Source: CAVXTF01 sp963701375 | GTDB taxonomy: Bacteria > Actinomycetota > Acidimicrobiia > Acidimicrobiales > CAVXTF01 | Reading direction: 5' to 3' | Assembly (NCBI GenBank): GCA_963701375.1 | Contig: CAVOZT010000001.1 | Location: 372,001-436,000 of the forward strand | DNA length: 64,000 nucleotides | Shown: positions 37,209 through 45,879 of the stretch, one piece after another | Layout of the letters: every line of letters starts with the position of its first letter | Numbering within the stretch: position 1 is the first letter of the stretch | Translations under genes and position numbers: made by a program | Notes under the pieces: generated by a model | Seen by the model: only the letters and a program-made list of their open reading frames with translations | Told to the model about the DNA's origin: nothing | Databases searched by the model: none

Positions 37209-38376
37209 TCAGGGTCTGCCGGCTCCTGCAAGGTTCGAGTTCCAGATCGGCGTGATCATCACGTTGGTGCCGGTCTGCTCGGCCTGGATCATCTCTCCCG
37301 GGCCTACGTACATGGTCACGTGGCCGACGTATCCGGGGCCGTCGTAGTAGAAGAGGAGATCCCCCGGCTGGAGATCCGAAAGTGGCACTGGAGTCGTGAC
37401 GGCCATCTGGTCAGCGGCCGAGTGCGGTAGAGACACTCCGGCTTGTCCCCACGCCCACATGGTGAGACCCGAGCAGTCGAAGCCCACTCCGGGCGTAGCG
37501 CCGCCCCACACGTAGGGCACACCCTCCTGAGATTCGGCAGCCTGGACCGCCTGCGCCCCGGCAGAGCCGGCGGAAGGCGGCGGCGAGTTCGTAGGAGTCG
37601 ACGTCGAGAGCGATGGTTGCTGAGCCTGGGCTGCTGCCGCGGCGGCAGCAGCTGCAGCAGCGGCCGCCGCTTGTGCTTGAGCTTGTTGCTCGGCGAGTAA
37701 CTGCGCCTGGCGTTCCCTCTGCACTTGGGCGAGGAAGGCGGCCACCTGTGCCCTTTGCTCTGCTACCTGCTGCTCGTGGACGAGGGTGGCGATGCGACCG
37801 CGTACTTGGGAGAGCGTCTCCGACAGCTGCTGTTCGACCTGTTGTGCTTGCTGGCGCTCCGAGTTGAGTAGGGCGATGGTGGAACGTTGCTCGGACTCTG
37901 CCGAATCGAGTTGATTGCGCTGCACGTCGAGATTTTGTTGATCTACGTGCAGCTGGTCGATCAACGATGAGATGTTTCCGCCGGCGAGGTTCTGATATTC
38001 CTGAGCGCTGCTCTGTGATGTCCCAGAGCCCGAGAACAGCTGAGCGATCCCGCTCTGTGACCCACCACTCATGTACTCGTTGAGCGCTTCGTTGCGAAGG
38101 GTCGTCATGTCCCCTTGAACGGTGTTGTCGGCTCGCGAGACGGATGCCTTGTTCGTGCTTATCTGCGCGTTGATCTGCTGAAGTTTGATTTGTGCTTGGT
38201 CGTACGCCTCGTTCAACTGAGAGATCTTGGTGTTCTCTTGTTGAATCTGCGCAACCAGCTCTTGCGCATAGGCCTTTTCGCTCGAGATCGAGTCAGCTGA
38301 GCCGGCGCGAAAAAGAAAAGATCGCAGTTGCGATCACTGTGACGCCGACCAAGCCGAGGGCAGTACCCTTGAGCAC
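37209..38376 (-). CDS. Secreted NlpC/P60 endopeptidase with long coiled coil (frameshifted near N-terminus)
   Basis: The coding frame continues upstream of the obvious ATG at 38216 and is joined, through one extra base in a T-run near 38312, to a signal peptide VLKGTALGLVGVTVIATAI. GTG 38374-38376 is the best start, with AAGGAG 8 bases upstream, giving 388 residues. A coiled-coil section contains QQNLDVQRNQLDSAESEQ and a 15-residue Ala tract. The C-terminal NlpC/P60 domain has catalytic Cys in GFDCSGLTMWAWG, GDLLFYYDGPG and His in GHVTMYVGPG. Likely a peptidoglycan endopeptidase for daughter-cell separation. Confidence 0.9.
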
Positions 38377-38857
38377 CAATCGTGCTCCTTTGCTCGGCCG
38401 CGCCGTCGAGGTAGAGCGCTCGACGTGAGTCACGACCGGAAGTGTCTAGCAACTCTGCGCGCGCACTGCAAGCATCAAAGTCTTGGTGCAATATCGATCC
38501 GCGCTTCGGTTCTTGTGCCGATTTGAGCGCTGTGTAGTGGTTTCAGTGCGCGTTTCTTCATGTGACGGTGTGCATCTGTAGTGCATCCAACGCGCGCGTC
38601 GACGATGCGTAAATCATTCGTGAATAGCGCGTTAAAACGTGCCCGAGATCGAACACGTGTGCGATCTATTGTTTCATTCGCGTCACGATCCGTCGTCAGT
38701 GTGCGCGCGGTCTCGTATGTGCGGCCCGCGCGTTCATAAGTTCGCGCTCAGCGCGCGATTGTGCCGTGGTCGACGTGTTCAAAAGAGTGGTTCCCGTCTC
38801 GTCGGTCGAGTTCGCATCAGGCACGCGCCCGACAGGTCCGTCAGCTCGATTGGCCCT
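38377..38857. promoter_or_regulatory. 481-base divergent region without a convincing gene
   Basis: This lies between the divergent NlpC/P60 and 38858 genes. It holds many GCGC-rich short runs and the AAGGAG ribosome-binding site of the NlpC/P60 gene (38385-38390). I see no confident riboswitch, tRNA or terminator. Both promoters probably lie here. Confidence 0.4.
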
Positions 38858-39559
38858 ATGTTCGCCTTAGTGCACCCGATAGAAATGCTGAGGGCGGTCG
38901 CCAGGTCACGCCATGGCCCACCAGGAGAATTGGCGGCGGAGGCTGCCTGGGGTCTCGCTGCCTTGGCGGAGGAGGAGCCTGCGGCGGTCCTGCCGGCCTG
39001 TAGGAGGCTTCTGGAGCGCCAGCCGGCCTGCGGTCCGCTTTGGTGGCTCTCGGCCAGGGTTCTCGTCGCCGGCGACCCCGCGGCAGAGGCCGAGCGCTGC
39101 GCCACACTGCTCATCGACGACCCGACGCAGAAGGTGCTCCGCTCGGCACTCCGGACCGGTCCCAACAGCCCGCCTCGCAGGGCTGTCAGGCATGGCGGCG
39201 TCGGCGAGGTTGCAGGTGCCGACCTGGTCGTGATCGAGGTGGATGCGGTTTCCGCTGACGCCATGGTCCTGTCGTCCTCGCGGAGAGGACTCCTTCAGGC
39301 TGCGGTGGCGTCGGACACCCCCGTCTGGGTCGAGTCGGGAGTGGGGCGGTTGCTTCCGTCGAAGCTCTGGAGCGCACTCGTCGACCGGCTGACCCAGCCA
39401 CCAGGCACGGTTAGTCGAGATTCTGGCTACGTCGTAGAAACCCTCGACTGCGTGGAGCTGGTCGTGGGACCGGACGGCACGACCCTGAAGGCCGATCTGC
39501 CGAACAAGGCCTCCACCGTGGACTGTCCGGAGCCGCCTGAGCTGACCTCGCCATGGTGA
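38858..39559 (+). CDS. Conserved-looking protein of unknown function
   Basis: This 233-residue protein is taken from ATG 38858; the upstream open frame to 38639 has no protein-like composition. The first 90 residues are helical (MLRAVARSRHGPPGELAAEAAWGL, LPACRRLLERQPACGPLWWLSARVL). The second half has VIEVDAVSADAMVLSSSRRGLLQAAVASDTPVWVESGV, which recalls the Rossmann-like region of eIF2B-type proteins, where a protein senses or binds a sugar phosphate or nucleotide. That link is tentative. Function is not assigned. Confidence 0.65.
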   Translation: MFALVHPIEMLRAVARSRHGPPGELAAEAAWGLAALAEEEPAAVLPACRRLLERQPACGPLWWLSARVLVAGDPAAEAERCATLLIDDPTQKVLRSALRTGPNSPPRRAVRHGGVGEVAGADLVVIEVDAVSADAMVLSSSRRGLLQAAVASDTPVWVESGVGRLLPSKLWSALVDRLTQPPGTVSRDSGYVVETLDCVELVVGPDGTTLKADLPNKASTVDCPEPPELTSPW

Positions 39560-39678
39560 GGTGAGCATGGCCGCTCCCGGGTTTCGGGTTTCCGGAGCTA
39601 TAAGTATACGCGACCGTTAACTAAAACCGAATTTTTCAACGGCAGGCTCAGGCTCCCATTACCGACGAACAAGTACCG

Positions 39679-40389
39679 ATGAGCGCTCCCCAAGTAGCGT
39701 CGGCGGGCATGGGTGAGATGATCGAATTCCCTTCCAACGGCGAGCGGGCGAGCGGCTATCTGGCGCTGCCGGATGCCGGTTCGGGGCCGGGCGTGCTCGT
39801 GATCCAAGAGTGGTGGGGTCTCGTCCCCCACATCACAGACGTTGCAGACCGGTTCGCCGGAGAGGGCTTCGTGGCCCTCTCCCCCGATCTCTACGGCGGC
39901 AGGAAGACGACCGAGCCTGACGAGGCCGGCAAGGAGATGATGGCTCTTCAGATCCCGAAGGCCACGAAGCAGATGAGCGGCGCAGTCGACGAACTCCTCC
40001 GGCGATCAAAGCGAGACAAGGTCGGGGTCGTCGGGTTCTGCATGGGCGGTGGGCTCGCTCTCGTCGTGGCTGCCGCACGCCCCGACGCTGTAGCGGCCTG
40101 CGTGCCGTTCTACGGGCTGATCCCGTGGCCGGACGCAGCTCCCGATTACGCAGCCATGTCGGCGGCGGTTCTCGGCCATTACGCAGGCAACGACGAGTAC
40201 TTCTCGCCTGATGCGGCGCGCGCTCTCGAGCGGCAGCTGAAGGACCTCGGAAAGGACGTTCAGGTCTACGTCTACGAAGGCGCTGATCACGCCTTCTTCA
40301 ACGACGCACGACCCGAGGTTTTCAACGAAGAAGCGGCCCGGACGGCCTGGACCCGCACCGTCGATTTCCTGCGAGACCGCCTGGGATGA
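39679..40389 (+). CDS. Dienelactone hydrolase family protein
   Basis: This 236-residue alpha/beta hydrolase has the dienelactone-hydrolase layout: VIQEWWGLVPHITDVADRF, the cysteine nucleophile elbow GVVGFCMGGGLAL, the acid in GHYAGNDEYFSPD, and the catalytic histidine in YEGADHAFFNDARPE. It probably hydrolyses lactones or short esters. ATG 39679 or 39709 could be the start. The stop overlaps the next gene by ATGA. Confidence 0.92.
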   Translation: MSAPQVASAGMGEMIEFPSNGERASGYLALPDAGSGPGVLVIQEWWGLVPHITDVADRFAGEGFVALSPDLYGGRKTTEPDEAGKEMMALQIPKATKQMSGAVDELLRRSKRDKVGVVGFCMGGGLALVVAAARPDAVAACVPFYGLIPWPDAAPDYAAMSAAVLGHYAGNDEYFSPDAARALERQLKDLGKDVQVYVYEGADHAFFNDARPEVFNEEAARTAWTRTVDFLRDRLG

Positions 40390-41615
40390 GCGAGGCCCAC
40401 GGCGCCGTCGAGGCCTACGTCGAGCTTGGTCTCGCTGTCGGGCGCCACGTCGACGGACTCGTCGACGCCTATTACGGTCCGCCGGACTTAGCGGCGCGCA
40501 TTGCGGCCCAGCCTCCCCGTGCCCCGGCCCGGCTCGTTTCGGAAGCACGCGCCCTTGTCGCCGCGATCGACGGGGGAGCCGATCTCGACGGCTCGGACAG
40601 TCCCGAAAGTCAAGGGGGGCGCCAAGGCGACCCGAGCAGGCGCCGCTGGCTCCGTGCCCAGGTAGTCGGCCTGCTGACCACCGCCAGGCGCCTTTCGGGC
40701 GAGGACATCTCTTACGCCGACGAGGTCGAGTCGTGTTACGGGGTCCGCCCCCGTCCGGTCCCGTGGGATCAGGTCGCCGAGGCACACAAGCGGCTCGAAG
40801 CCGCCGTTCCTGGGAGCGGCCCGCTCGCGGAACGGTTCACCGCCTGGCGCGAGGCTCACGCAGTCCCACCCGACAGGATCCTCGAAGCGATCGGGGTTCT
40901 CGCTGAGGACCTGAGGGAGCGAACCGGGCGAATGTTCGGGCTCGCGGACGGAGAGACCTGCGAGTTCGAGCTCGTGACGGACAAGCCCTGGTCGGGTTTC
41001 AACACCTATCTGGGGAGCCTCAGGTCCCGCGTGGACATAAACACTGACCTGGCCGTGCTCTCTTTGTCGCTTCCGCACCTGGTCGCCCACGAGGCTTATC
41101 CCGGTCACCACACGGAGCACACGTCCAAGGAGGTCGGGCTCGTACGAGGCCGGCACTGGCTCGAAGAGACGATCTTCCTGGTAGGGACGCCCCAGTGCCT
41201 GCTCGCAGAGGGCCTGGCCGATCTGGGGCTGAGAGTCGTGATGGGGCCGCACCACGAATCGGCCGTCGCTCAGCACTTCGGGCCGCTCGGGATCCGTTAC
41301 GACGCCGACGCCGCGGCCGAGATCGCTGAAGCTTCGATCGTGCTGACCGCCGTTCGGGCTACGGCCGCCTGGCACCTGCACGAGGAGGGCGCCGACCCGG
41401 AGACCGTCATAGCCCAGCTCGAGCGTTGGGCCCTACTTCCGCGGGCACGCGCAGCCAAGCAGGTCGAGTTCCTCATGCATCCCACGTGGCGGGCATACAT
41501 CACTTGTTACGTGGAGGGATACGAGCTCTGTCGCGCGTTCGTGGGGGACGACCCGAGCCGATTCTCACGGTTGCTCAACGAGCAACTCGTGCCCGAGGAC
41601 CTGGTCCCGGCCTAG
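40386..41615 (+). CDS. DUF885-like putative zinc carboxypeptidase/hydrolase
   Basis: This 409-residue protein is helical throughout. The strongest signature is LVAHEAYPGHHTEHTS, a HExxPGHH metal-binding motif typical of DUF885 proteins, with ETIFLVGTPQCLLAEGLADLGL downstream, where a third ligand glutamate may lie. It has no signal peptide. A metallopeptidase-like role is inferred. It overlaps the dienelactone hydrolase gene by 4 bases, suggesting co-translation. Confidence 0.8.
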   Translation: MSEAHGAVEAYVELGLAVGRHVDGLVDAYYGPPDLAARIAAQPPRAPARLVSEARALVAAIDGGADLDGSDSPESQGGRQGDPSRRRWLRAQVVGLLTTARRLSGEDISYADEVESCYGVRPRPVPWDQVAEAHKRLEAAVPGSGPLAERFTAWREAHAVPPDRILEAIGVLAEDLRERTGRMFGLADGETCEFELVTDKPWSGFNTYLGSLRSRVDINTDLAVLSLSLPHLVAHEAYPGHHTEHTSKEVGLVRGRHWLEETIFLVGTPQCLLAEGLADLGLRVVMGPHHESAVAQHFGPLGIRYDADAAAEIAEASIVLTAVRATAAWHLHEEGADPETVIAQLERWALLPRARAAKQVEFLMHPTWRAYITCYVEGYELCRAFVGDDPSRFSRLLNEQLVPEDLVPA

Positions 41616-41660
41616 GACACGAGCGGGACCCCCCGAGGGACCGACGGTACGATCCCTTCC

Positions 41661-42599
41661 ATGTCAGAACGCAGCCGCAGCCTGCCCCGCCGATCGTGCT
41701 TCTCGACTCCTGGGTCCAACGAGAGATTCTTGGAGAAAGCCCCATCGGTGCCCGCGGACATGTCCTTCCTCGACCTCGAGGACTCGGTGGCTCCGATCGA
41801 AAAAGTGGCGGCACGGGCCAAGGTCGTAGAGGCGATCCGCAAGCAGGAGTGGGACGAACGGGTCCTGTGCGTGCGCGTCAACGCCTGGGACACCGAGTGG
41901 ACCGTGGGTGACGTGATCGAGGTCGTGTCGGGCTCGGGGGAGCGACTCGACGAGGTGATGTTGCCGAAGGTCCAGCGGGCGGCAGAGGTGGTCGCCCTAG
42001 ATCTGCTGCTCACACAGATAGAGAAGACGAGCGGCCTTCCGGTCGGCCACATCGGCATCGAAGCTCAGATAGAGACAGTTCGGGGTCTCATCAACGTCGA
42101 GGAGATATGCGAGGCGTCCGACCGGCTCGAGACCATCATCTTCGGTCCCGCGGATTTCGCCGCTTCCATGGAGATGCCCGTGCTCACGGGTGGCGTCCAA
42201 ATTCCGGAATACCCCGGTGACCACTTCAACTACGTCTTCTCCAAGATCTTGATGGCCGGACGGGCGAACGGGCTCCAGGTGATCGACGGCCCGTACTTGA
42301 AGGTGCGCGAGCTCGACGCGCTGCGCGACTTCGCACAGCGCACCCGGGTCCTCGGTTATGACGGCAAATGGGCCCTTACGCCCGACCAGGTCGGGGTGTT
42401 GAACGAGGTCTATTCGCCGACGCAGGAGCAGTTCGACCGCGCATGGGACATCCTCGACGCGTACCAGCGCGCGACGGAGGACGACCGCAAGGGCGCGGTG
42501 ATGTTCGGTGACGAGATGATCGACGAAGCGAGCCGCAAGATGGCAACCAAGTTCGTCGCACGCGGAGAGCGGGCCGGACTTACACGATCATCCGGCTGA
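41661..42599 (+). CDS. HpcH/HpaI-type CoA-ester lyase (citrate lyase beta / malyl-CoA lyase group)
   Basis: This 312-residue TIM-barrel enzyme carries RSCFSTPGSNERFLEKA, the metal-site region FLDLEDSVAP, VRVNAWDTEW, LPKVQRAAEVVALD and IEAQIETVRGLINVEEI with the conserved Glu, then FGPADFAASM. The substrate is a malyl-, methylmalyl- or citramalyl-CoA type ester. It may work with the acyl-CoA dehydrogenase (convergent, 12-base overlap) and the MaoC hydratase at 47419. Confidence 0.9.
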   Translation: MSERSRSLPRRSCFSTPGSNERFLEKAPSVPADMSFLDLEDSVAPIEKVAARAKVVEAIRKQEWDERVLCVRVNAWDTEWTVGDVIEVVSGSGERLDEVMLPKVQRAAEVVALDLLLTQIEKTSGLPVGHIGIEAQIETVRGLINVEEICEASDRLETIIFGPADFAASMEMPVLTGGVQIPEYPGDHFNYVFSKILMAGRANGLQVIDGPYLKVRELDALRDFAQRTRVLGYDGKWALTPDQVGVLNEVYSPTQEQFDRAWDILDAYQRATEDDRKGAVMFGDEMIDEASRKMATKFVARGERAGLTRSSG

Positions 42600-44231
42600 A
42601 GCCGCCTGCTCCACGAGGCGCCGCGCGATCACCTTGAGTGCGAGCGTCTCGTCAGCGCCTTCGAATATCGAAAGCACCCTGGCGTCCACGAAGAAACGGC
42701 TTACCCCGAACTCCTCGGCGTAGCCCATTCCCCCGTGTATCTGCATCGCCTCGCGCGTGACCCACTCGGCGGCGCGACATACATACGCCTTTACCATCGA
42801 CGCTTCGAGCGAGCCGGCGTTGTTCGCCATCAAGCGTGCAACCTCGAACGCGAACTGCCTCGTCGCCTGGATGAGGAACGCCATACGCGCGAGCTTCGCC
42901 TTCGTCAGCTGGTAGTCGGCGATCGGCGCGCCGAACACCTTGCGTCCCGCCGCATAGTCGCGCGCGGCTTCGTACGCGGCCTGCATGACACCGAGTGCGC
43001 GCGCAGCGGTCTGTAGTCGCCCGTTCTCGAACCCGCGCATCTGAAGGTAAAAGCCGCGCCCGATTCCTTCTTCTCCCCCGATGAGTGCGTCGGAAGGTAC
43101 GAACCAATTCTCGAATGCGAGCTCGTACGAGTGCATCCCGCGGTAACCGAGCGTGTCGATCGGGCGTCCCTCCATGCGGCCCGTGCGGCCGGTCGCAGCA
43201 CCTTCGGCGCCCTGTTGGGTGAGAGTGAAGCCCTTTCCGTCGGCGCGCTCTTTCGGGACGACGAACAAGGAGAGCCCTCGGTGCGACTTGGACCGATCGG
43301 GGTCCGTCCTGGCAAGAAGCATCAGGACCTCTGCGCGCGCAGCGAACGTGCACCAGGTCTTGACTCCGTTGATCAACCAGCCGCCTTCCGCCGGGGTCGC
43401 GGAGGTGATCACGCTCGCCACGTCCGAGCCGAAGTCGGGTTCGGTCACCGCGACGGCGGCCATCACCTCACCCGATGCGAGTTTCGGGAGCCACTCGTGC
43501 TTCTGAGCCTCCGTGCCGCCCTGTACGAGCGCCCTGCAGAGGATCTCCGGCCGGGTGATCAGAGATCCGCCGATCCCGAGTGAGCCCCACGAAAGCTCCT
43601 CGGTCGCGATGACCATTCCGAGGTAATCGCTCTCGGATCCCGTCGCGTAGCCGCCGTACTCTTCCGGCACCGACAGTCCGAAGCCGCCGAGCTCGCCGAG
43701 CCCGGCGATTATCTCCTCGGGGACGTCGGCGTTGGTGCGGTGCACGTGCTCGGCGTTCGGGCGCACCTTTTCGACGGAGAAGCGTCTGAAGGTCTCGCGC
43801 ACGAGATCGAAGTCCGCATCGAGGATGCGCCGGCCTTCGTGTCCCACGAGCGCGGCCAACGTCGCGGGGGCGCGCCACGCCGCTACGAACTCGGAAGCGG
43901 GCATCATCCAGTCGGAAGCCGCGCCCCATTGCGTGTCGCGCCCGGTCGTGCGCGCAGCGAGCTCCGCCATCATGTCCGCGGTGAAGGCGCAGGCGAGGCA
44001 GGCCTCGGTCCCGCCTGATTCGCCGTACGCGAGCGCGGCCTCGGCCGTCCTTACAGCTGCCGCAGCGTGCGCCATGTCGTAGGCGACGACTTGCTCCTCT
44101 TCGATGTCGACGGATGCGAGCCGCCGCGCCGCCGCGTCGACCACCGACTGCGCCAGATCGACAGCCTTTCTCGCCGCGGCGAGGTCGGGTTCCGGGCACC
44201 CTTCGGGCACGTAGTCGTCGGCGTCAGCCAT
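42588..44231 (-). CDS. Acyl-CoA dehydrogenase family flavoprotein
   Basis: This 547-residue protein has an extra N-terminal helical region of about 150 residues before the acyl-CoA dehydrogenase core. The core shows LGGFGLSVPEEYGGYATGSES, MAAVAVTEPDFGSDVASVIT, GVKTWCTFAARAEVLMLLART, FGAPIADYQLTKAKLARM and the C-terminal QIHGGMGYAEEFGVSRFFVDARVLSIFEGADE with the conserved Arg/Glu region. It oxidises acyl-CoA thioesters using FAD. The exact chain preference cannot be told. No frame problem was seen. Confidence 0.93.
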   Translation of the reverse strand: MADADDYVPEGCPEPDLAAARKAVDLAQSVVDAAARRLASVDIEEEQVVAYDMAHAAAAVRTAEAALAYGESGGTEACLACAFTADMMAELAARTTGRDTQWGAASDWMMPASEFVAAWRAPATLAALVGHEGRRILDADFDLVRETFRRFSVEKVRPNAEHVHRTNADVPEEIIAGLGELGGFGLSVPEEYGGYATGSESDYLGMVIATEELSWGSLGIGGSLITRPEILCRALVQGGTEAQKHEWLPKLASGEVMAAVAVTEPDFGSDVASVITSATPAEGGWLINGVKTWCTFAARAEVLMLLARTDPDRSKSHRGLSLFVVPKERADGKGFTLTQQGAEGAATGRTGRMEGRPIDTLGYRGMHSYELAFENWFVPSDALIGGEEGIGRGFYLQMRGFENGRLQTAARALGVMQAAYEAARDYAAGRKVFGAPIADYQLTKAKLARMAFLIQATRQFAFEVARLMANNAGSLEASMVKAYVCRAAEWVTREAMQIHGGMGYAEEFGVSRFFVDARVLSIFEGADETLALKVIARRLVEQAASAG

Positions 44232-44291
44232 GACGCCGCACGTTACCGGCAGCCCGCCGGACCGCCCGACAGCTGCAGCTGCCCCGTGGGC

Positions 44292-44969
44292 CTAGCCTTC
44301 CGGGACCCTGGCGACCACTGTTACCAGTGGGGGCAGGACCACCGAGTCGTCGCCCGGGTCGCAACCGGTCAGCGTCTCGAGGTAGTCCGCCACGGGTCCG
44401 GGTCCCGCACCCGCTGGCGCCTCGGCCCACGCGTCATCGACCACGAGCCCGGCCCGCGTCACGAGCGCCGGCAGGAGCGCACCAATGTCGGGGTGCCTGG
44501 CGTCGGGCATCGATATGGCGAGCCCGTCGATGCGGCCGGCCGAGGTGATCGGCTCTTGCGCGACGAGGAATCCACCGGGGCGCACCGCCCGCCGCATGCG
44601 CTGCAGCACGACGGCCGGGTCGTACACGTGCAGCAGCAAGAAGCGGCAGAAAGCGAGGTCAACCAGCTCGGGCAGAAGCAGGTCCTCGCCGGCCTGGGTG
44701 ATCGCGATCACCTGCGAGTGCTCGGCCGCAGCCGCGGCAACGACGTCTCTGGCCCTGGGGTCGCTGTCGACGGCGTAGACCCTTCCCGTCTTGCCGACGA
44801 TCTCGGCGAGCGCCACCGCGACGTCGCCTCCGCCCGCCCCGACGTCAACGCACTTCCAACCCTGCCCGATCCCGAGGCGCTCGAGCGCGACGGCCAGCGG
44901 GCGTCGGTACACGTCGTCTCTGAGCGTTCGCAGGACCGACGCACTCTGCGGGGGGTAGTTCCCGGCCAC
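44292..44969 (-). CDS. Class I SAM-dependent methyltransferase
   Basis: This 225-residue methyltransferase has motif I KCVDVGAGGGDVAVALAEI, acidic VYAVDSDPRARDVV, DLAFCRFLLLHVYDPAVVLQRM and VRPGGFLVAQEP. The pattern is of small-molecule methyltransferases of the UbiE/type 11 group. Substrate unknown. It is on the minus strand, 60 bases after the acyl-CoA dehydrogenase start, and divergent from the gene at 45032. Confidence 0.9.
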   Translation of the reverse strand: MAGNYPPQSASVLRTLRDDVYRRPLAVALERLGIGQGWKCVDVGAGGGDVAVALAEIVGKTGRVYAVDSDPRARDVVAAAAAEHSQVIAITQAGEDLLLPELVDLAFCRFLLLHVYDPAVVLQRMRRAVRPGGFLVAQEPITSAGRIDGLAISMPDARHPDIGALLPALVTRAGLVVDDAWAEAPAGAGPGPVADYLETLTGCDPGDDSVVLPPLVTVVARVPEG

Positions 44970-45031
44970 GCAATGAACCTACAGGTCGTCCTTACAAGGT
45001 CGGCGCGGCACACGCAGGTAGGGTTCGCTGG

Positions 45032-45460
45032 GTGAAAGTGACGATGCTGCTGTGTGACTCAGCACAGGTAGCCGGGGAGAAGCTCTACATACTTGGCGGC
45101 GGCTGGTCGATCGTGGGGCCCGACCCTGCTCCTTCTGCAATCGCGATGAAGTTCGACGTCGGGTGGCACGAGACCGACATGCCGCACCACTGGGAGCTCT
45201 ACTTAGAAGACGCTGACGGCAGGCCTGTGATGATCGACACTCCCGAGGGCTCGCAACCGCTCGAGGTGCGCAGCGAGTTCCAGGTAGCTCGCCCGGCGAT
45301 GGCTCCAGAGGGCACCCCCGCCGACGTGGCGATGACGGTCAACTTGATGCCGTTTCAGCTCGAACCGGGGAACCGCTACATATGGCGGCTCACTATCGAC
45401 GGCGAGTCTCACGAGGATTGGGCGCTGTCGTTCACCGTGCGCCCGAGGCCAGAGGGCTGA
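45032..45460 (+). CDS. DUF6941 family protein
   Basis: This 142-residue protein starts at GTG 45032. It has KVTMLLCDSAQVAGEKLYILGGGWSIVGPDPAPSAIA at the N-terminus and NRYIWRLTIDGESHEDWALSF at the C-terminus, the pattern of this small, beta-rich family of actinobacterial origin. The role is unknown. Its stop is overlapped by CTG 45457 of the next gene. Confidence 0.78.
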   Translation: MKVTMLLCDSAQVAGEKLYILGGGWSIVGPDPAPSAIAMKFDVGWHETDMPHHWELYLEDADGRPVMIDTPEGSQPLEVRSEFQVARPAMAPEGTPADVAMTVNLMPFQLEPGNRYIWRLTIDGESHEDWALSFTVRPRPEG

Positions 45461-45879
45461 GCTCGCGGCGAAACGACGGCGGCTGGCGACGGCTCGCCGT
45501 GCAGGCATCGGGGCTCTTGCTAGCCACTGGTTGTGCCGTTTTGCTGGTGGTGAAGGCACAAGACAGCGTGCGCGAAGTCGACTCGCTCAGCTCGAATGCG
45601 AACATTGAGCAGGCCGCGGCACAGAACGCGTTTTACAACTGCTTGAGCGACGCGGCGCACAAACTCGTGTCATCAGGCGAGACAGTGGCACTTTCGACAG
45701 ACTCGGTAACCGCCCAGGGATCGGCACTGTTCAGCGCGATCGACACGTGGGCGCACATCGCGCCTGATGCACAGCATGCGATCGTCGTGCTCGGGCTCGT
45801 CCCCGGAAACGGTCCCGGTTCGTGCGGCGGGTGGATCGTCGTCGCCACTGCGGGACGCGCTGCGAGCGCCGCCAAATGA
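45457..45879 (+). CDS. Small membrane-anchored protein (probable CTG start)
   Basis: This protein is 140 residues when started at CTG 45457, which overlaps the upstream stop as CTGA, with GAGG 8 bases before. An in-frame ATG at 45382 would add 25 residues of shadow sequence. One N-terminal span is visible (VQASGLLLATGCAVLLVV), followed by a soluble extracytoplasmic domain with two cysteines. The 3' end overlaps the next gene by ATGA. The family is not recognised; it may assist the membrane protein that follows. Confidence 0.6.
   Translation: MSSRRNDGGWRRLAVQASGLLLATGCAVLLVVKAQDSVREVDSLSSNANIEQAAAQNAFYNCLSDAAHKLVSSGETVALSTDSVTAQGSALFSAIDTWAHIAPDAQHAIVVLGLVPGNGPGSCGGWIVVATAGRAASAAK

Noticed and set aside
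38377..38857. c-di-AMP (ydaO-type) riboswitch before the NlpC/P60 gene
   Set aside because: The conserved ydaO core motifs are not visible on either strand, although such switches precede cell-wall hydrolase genes in some actinobacteria.
39590..39650. AT-rich stretch with palindromic TATAAGTATACGCG before 39679
   Set aside because: It may be a promoter, but the signal is too weak and short to call.
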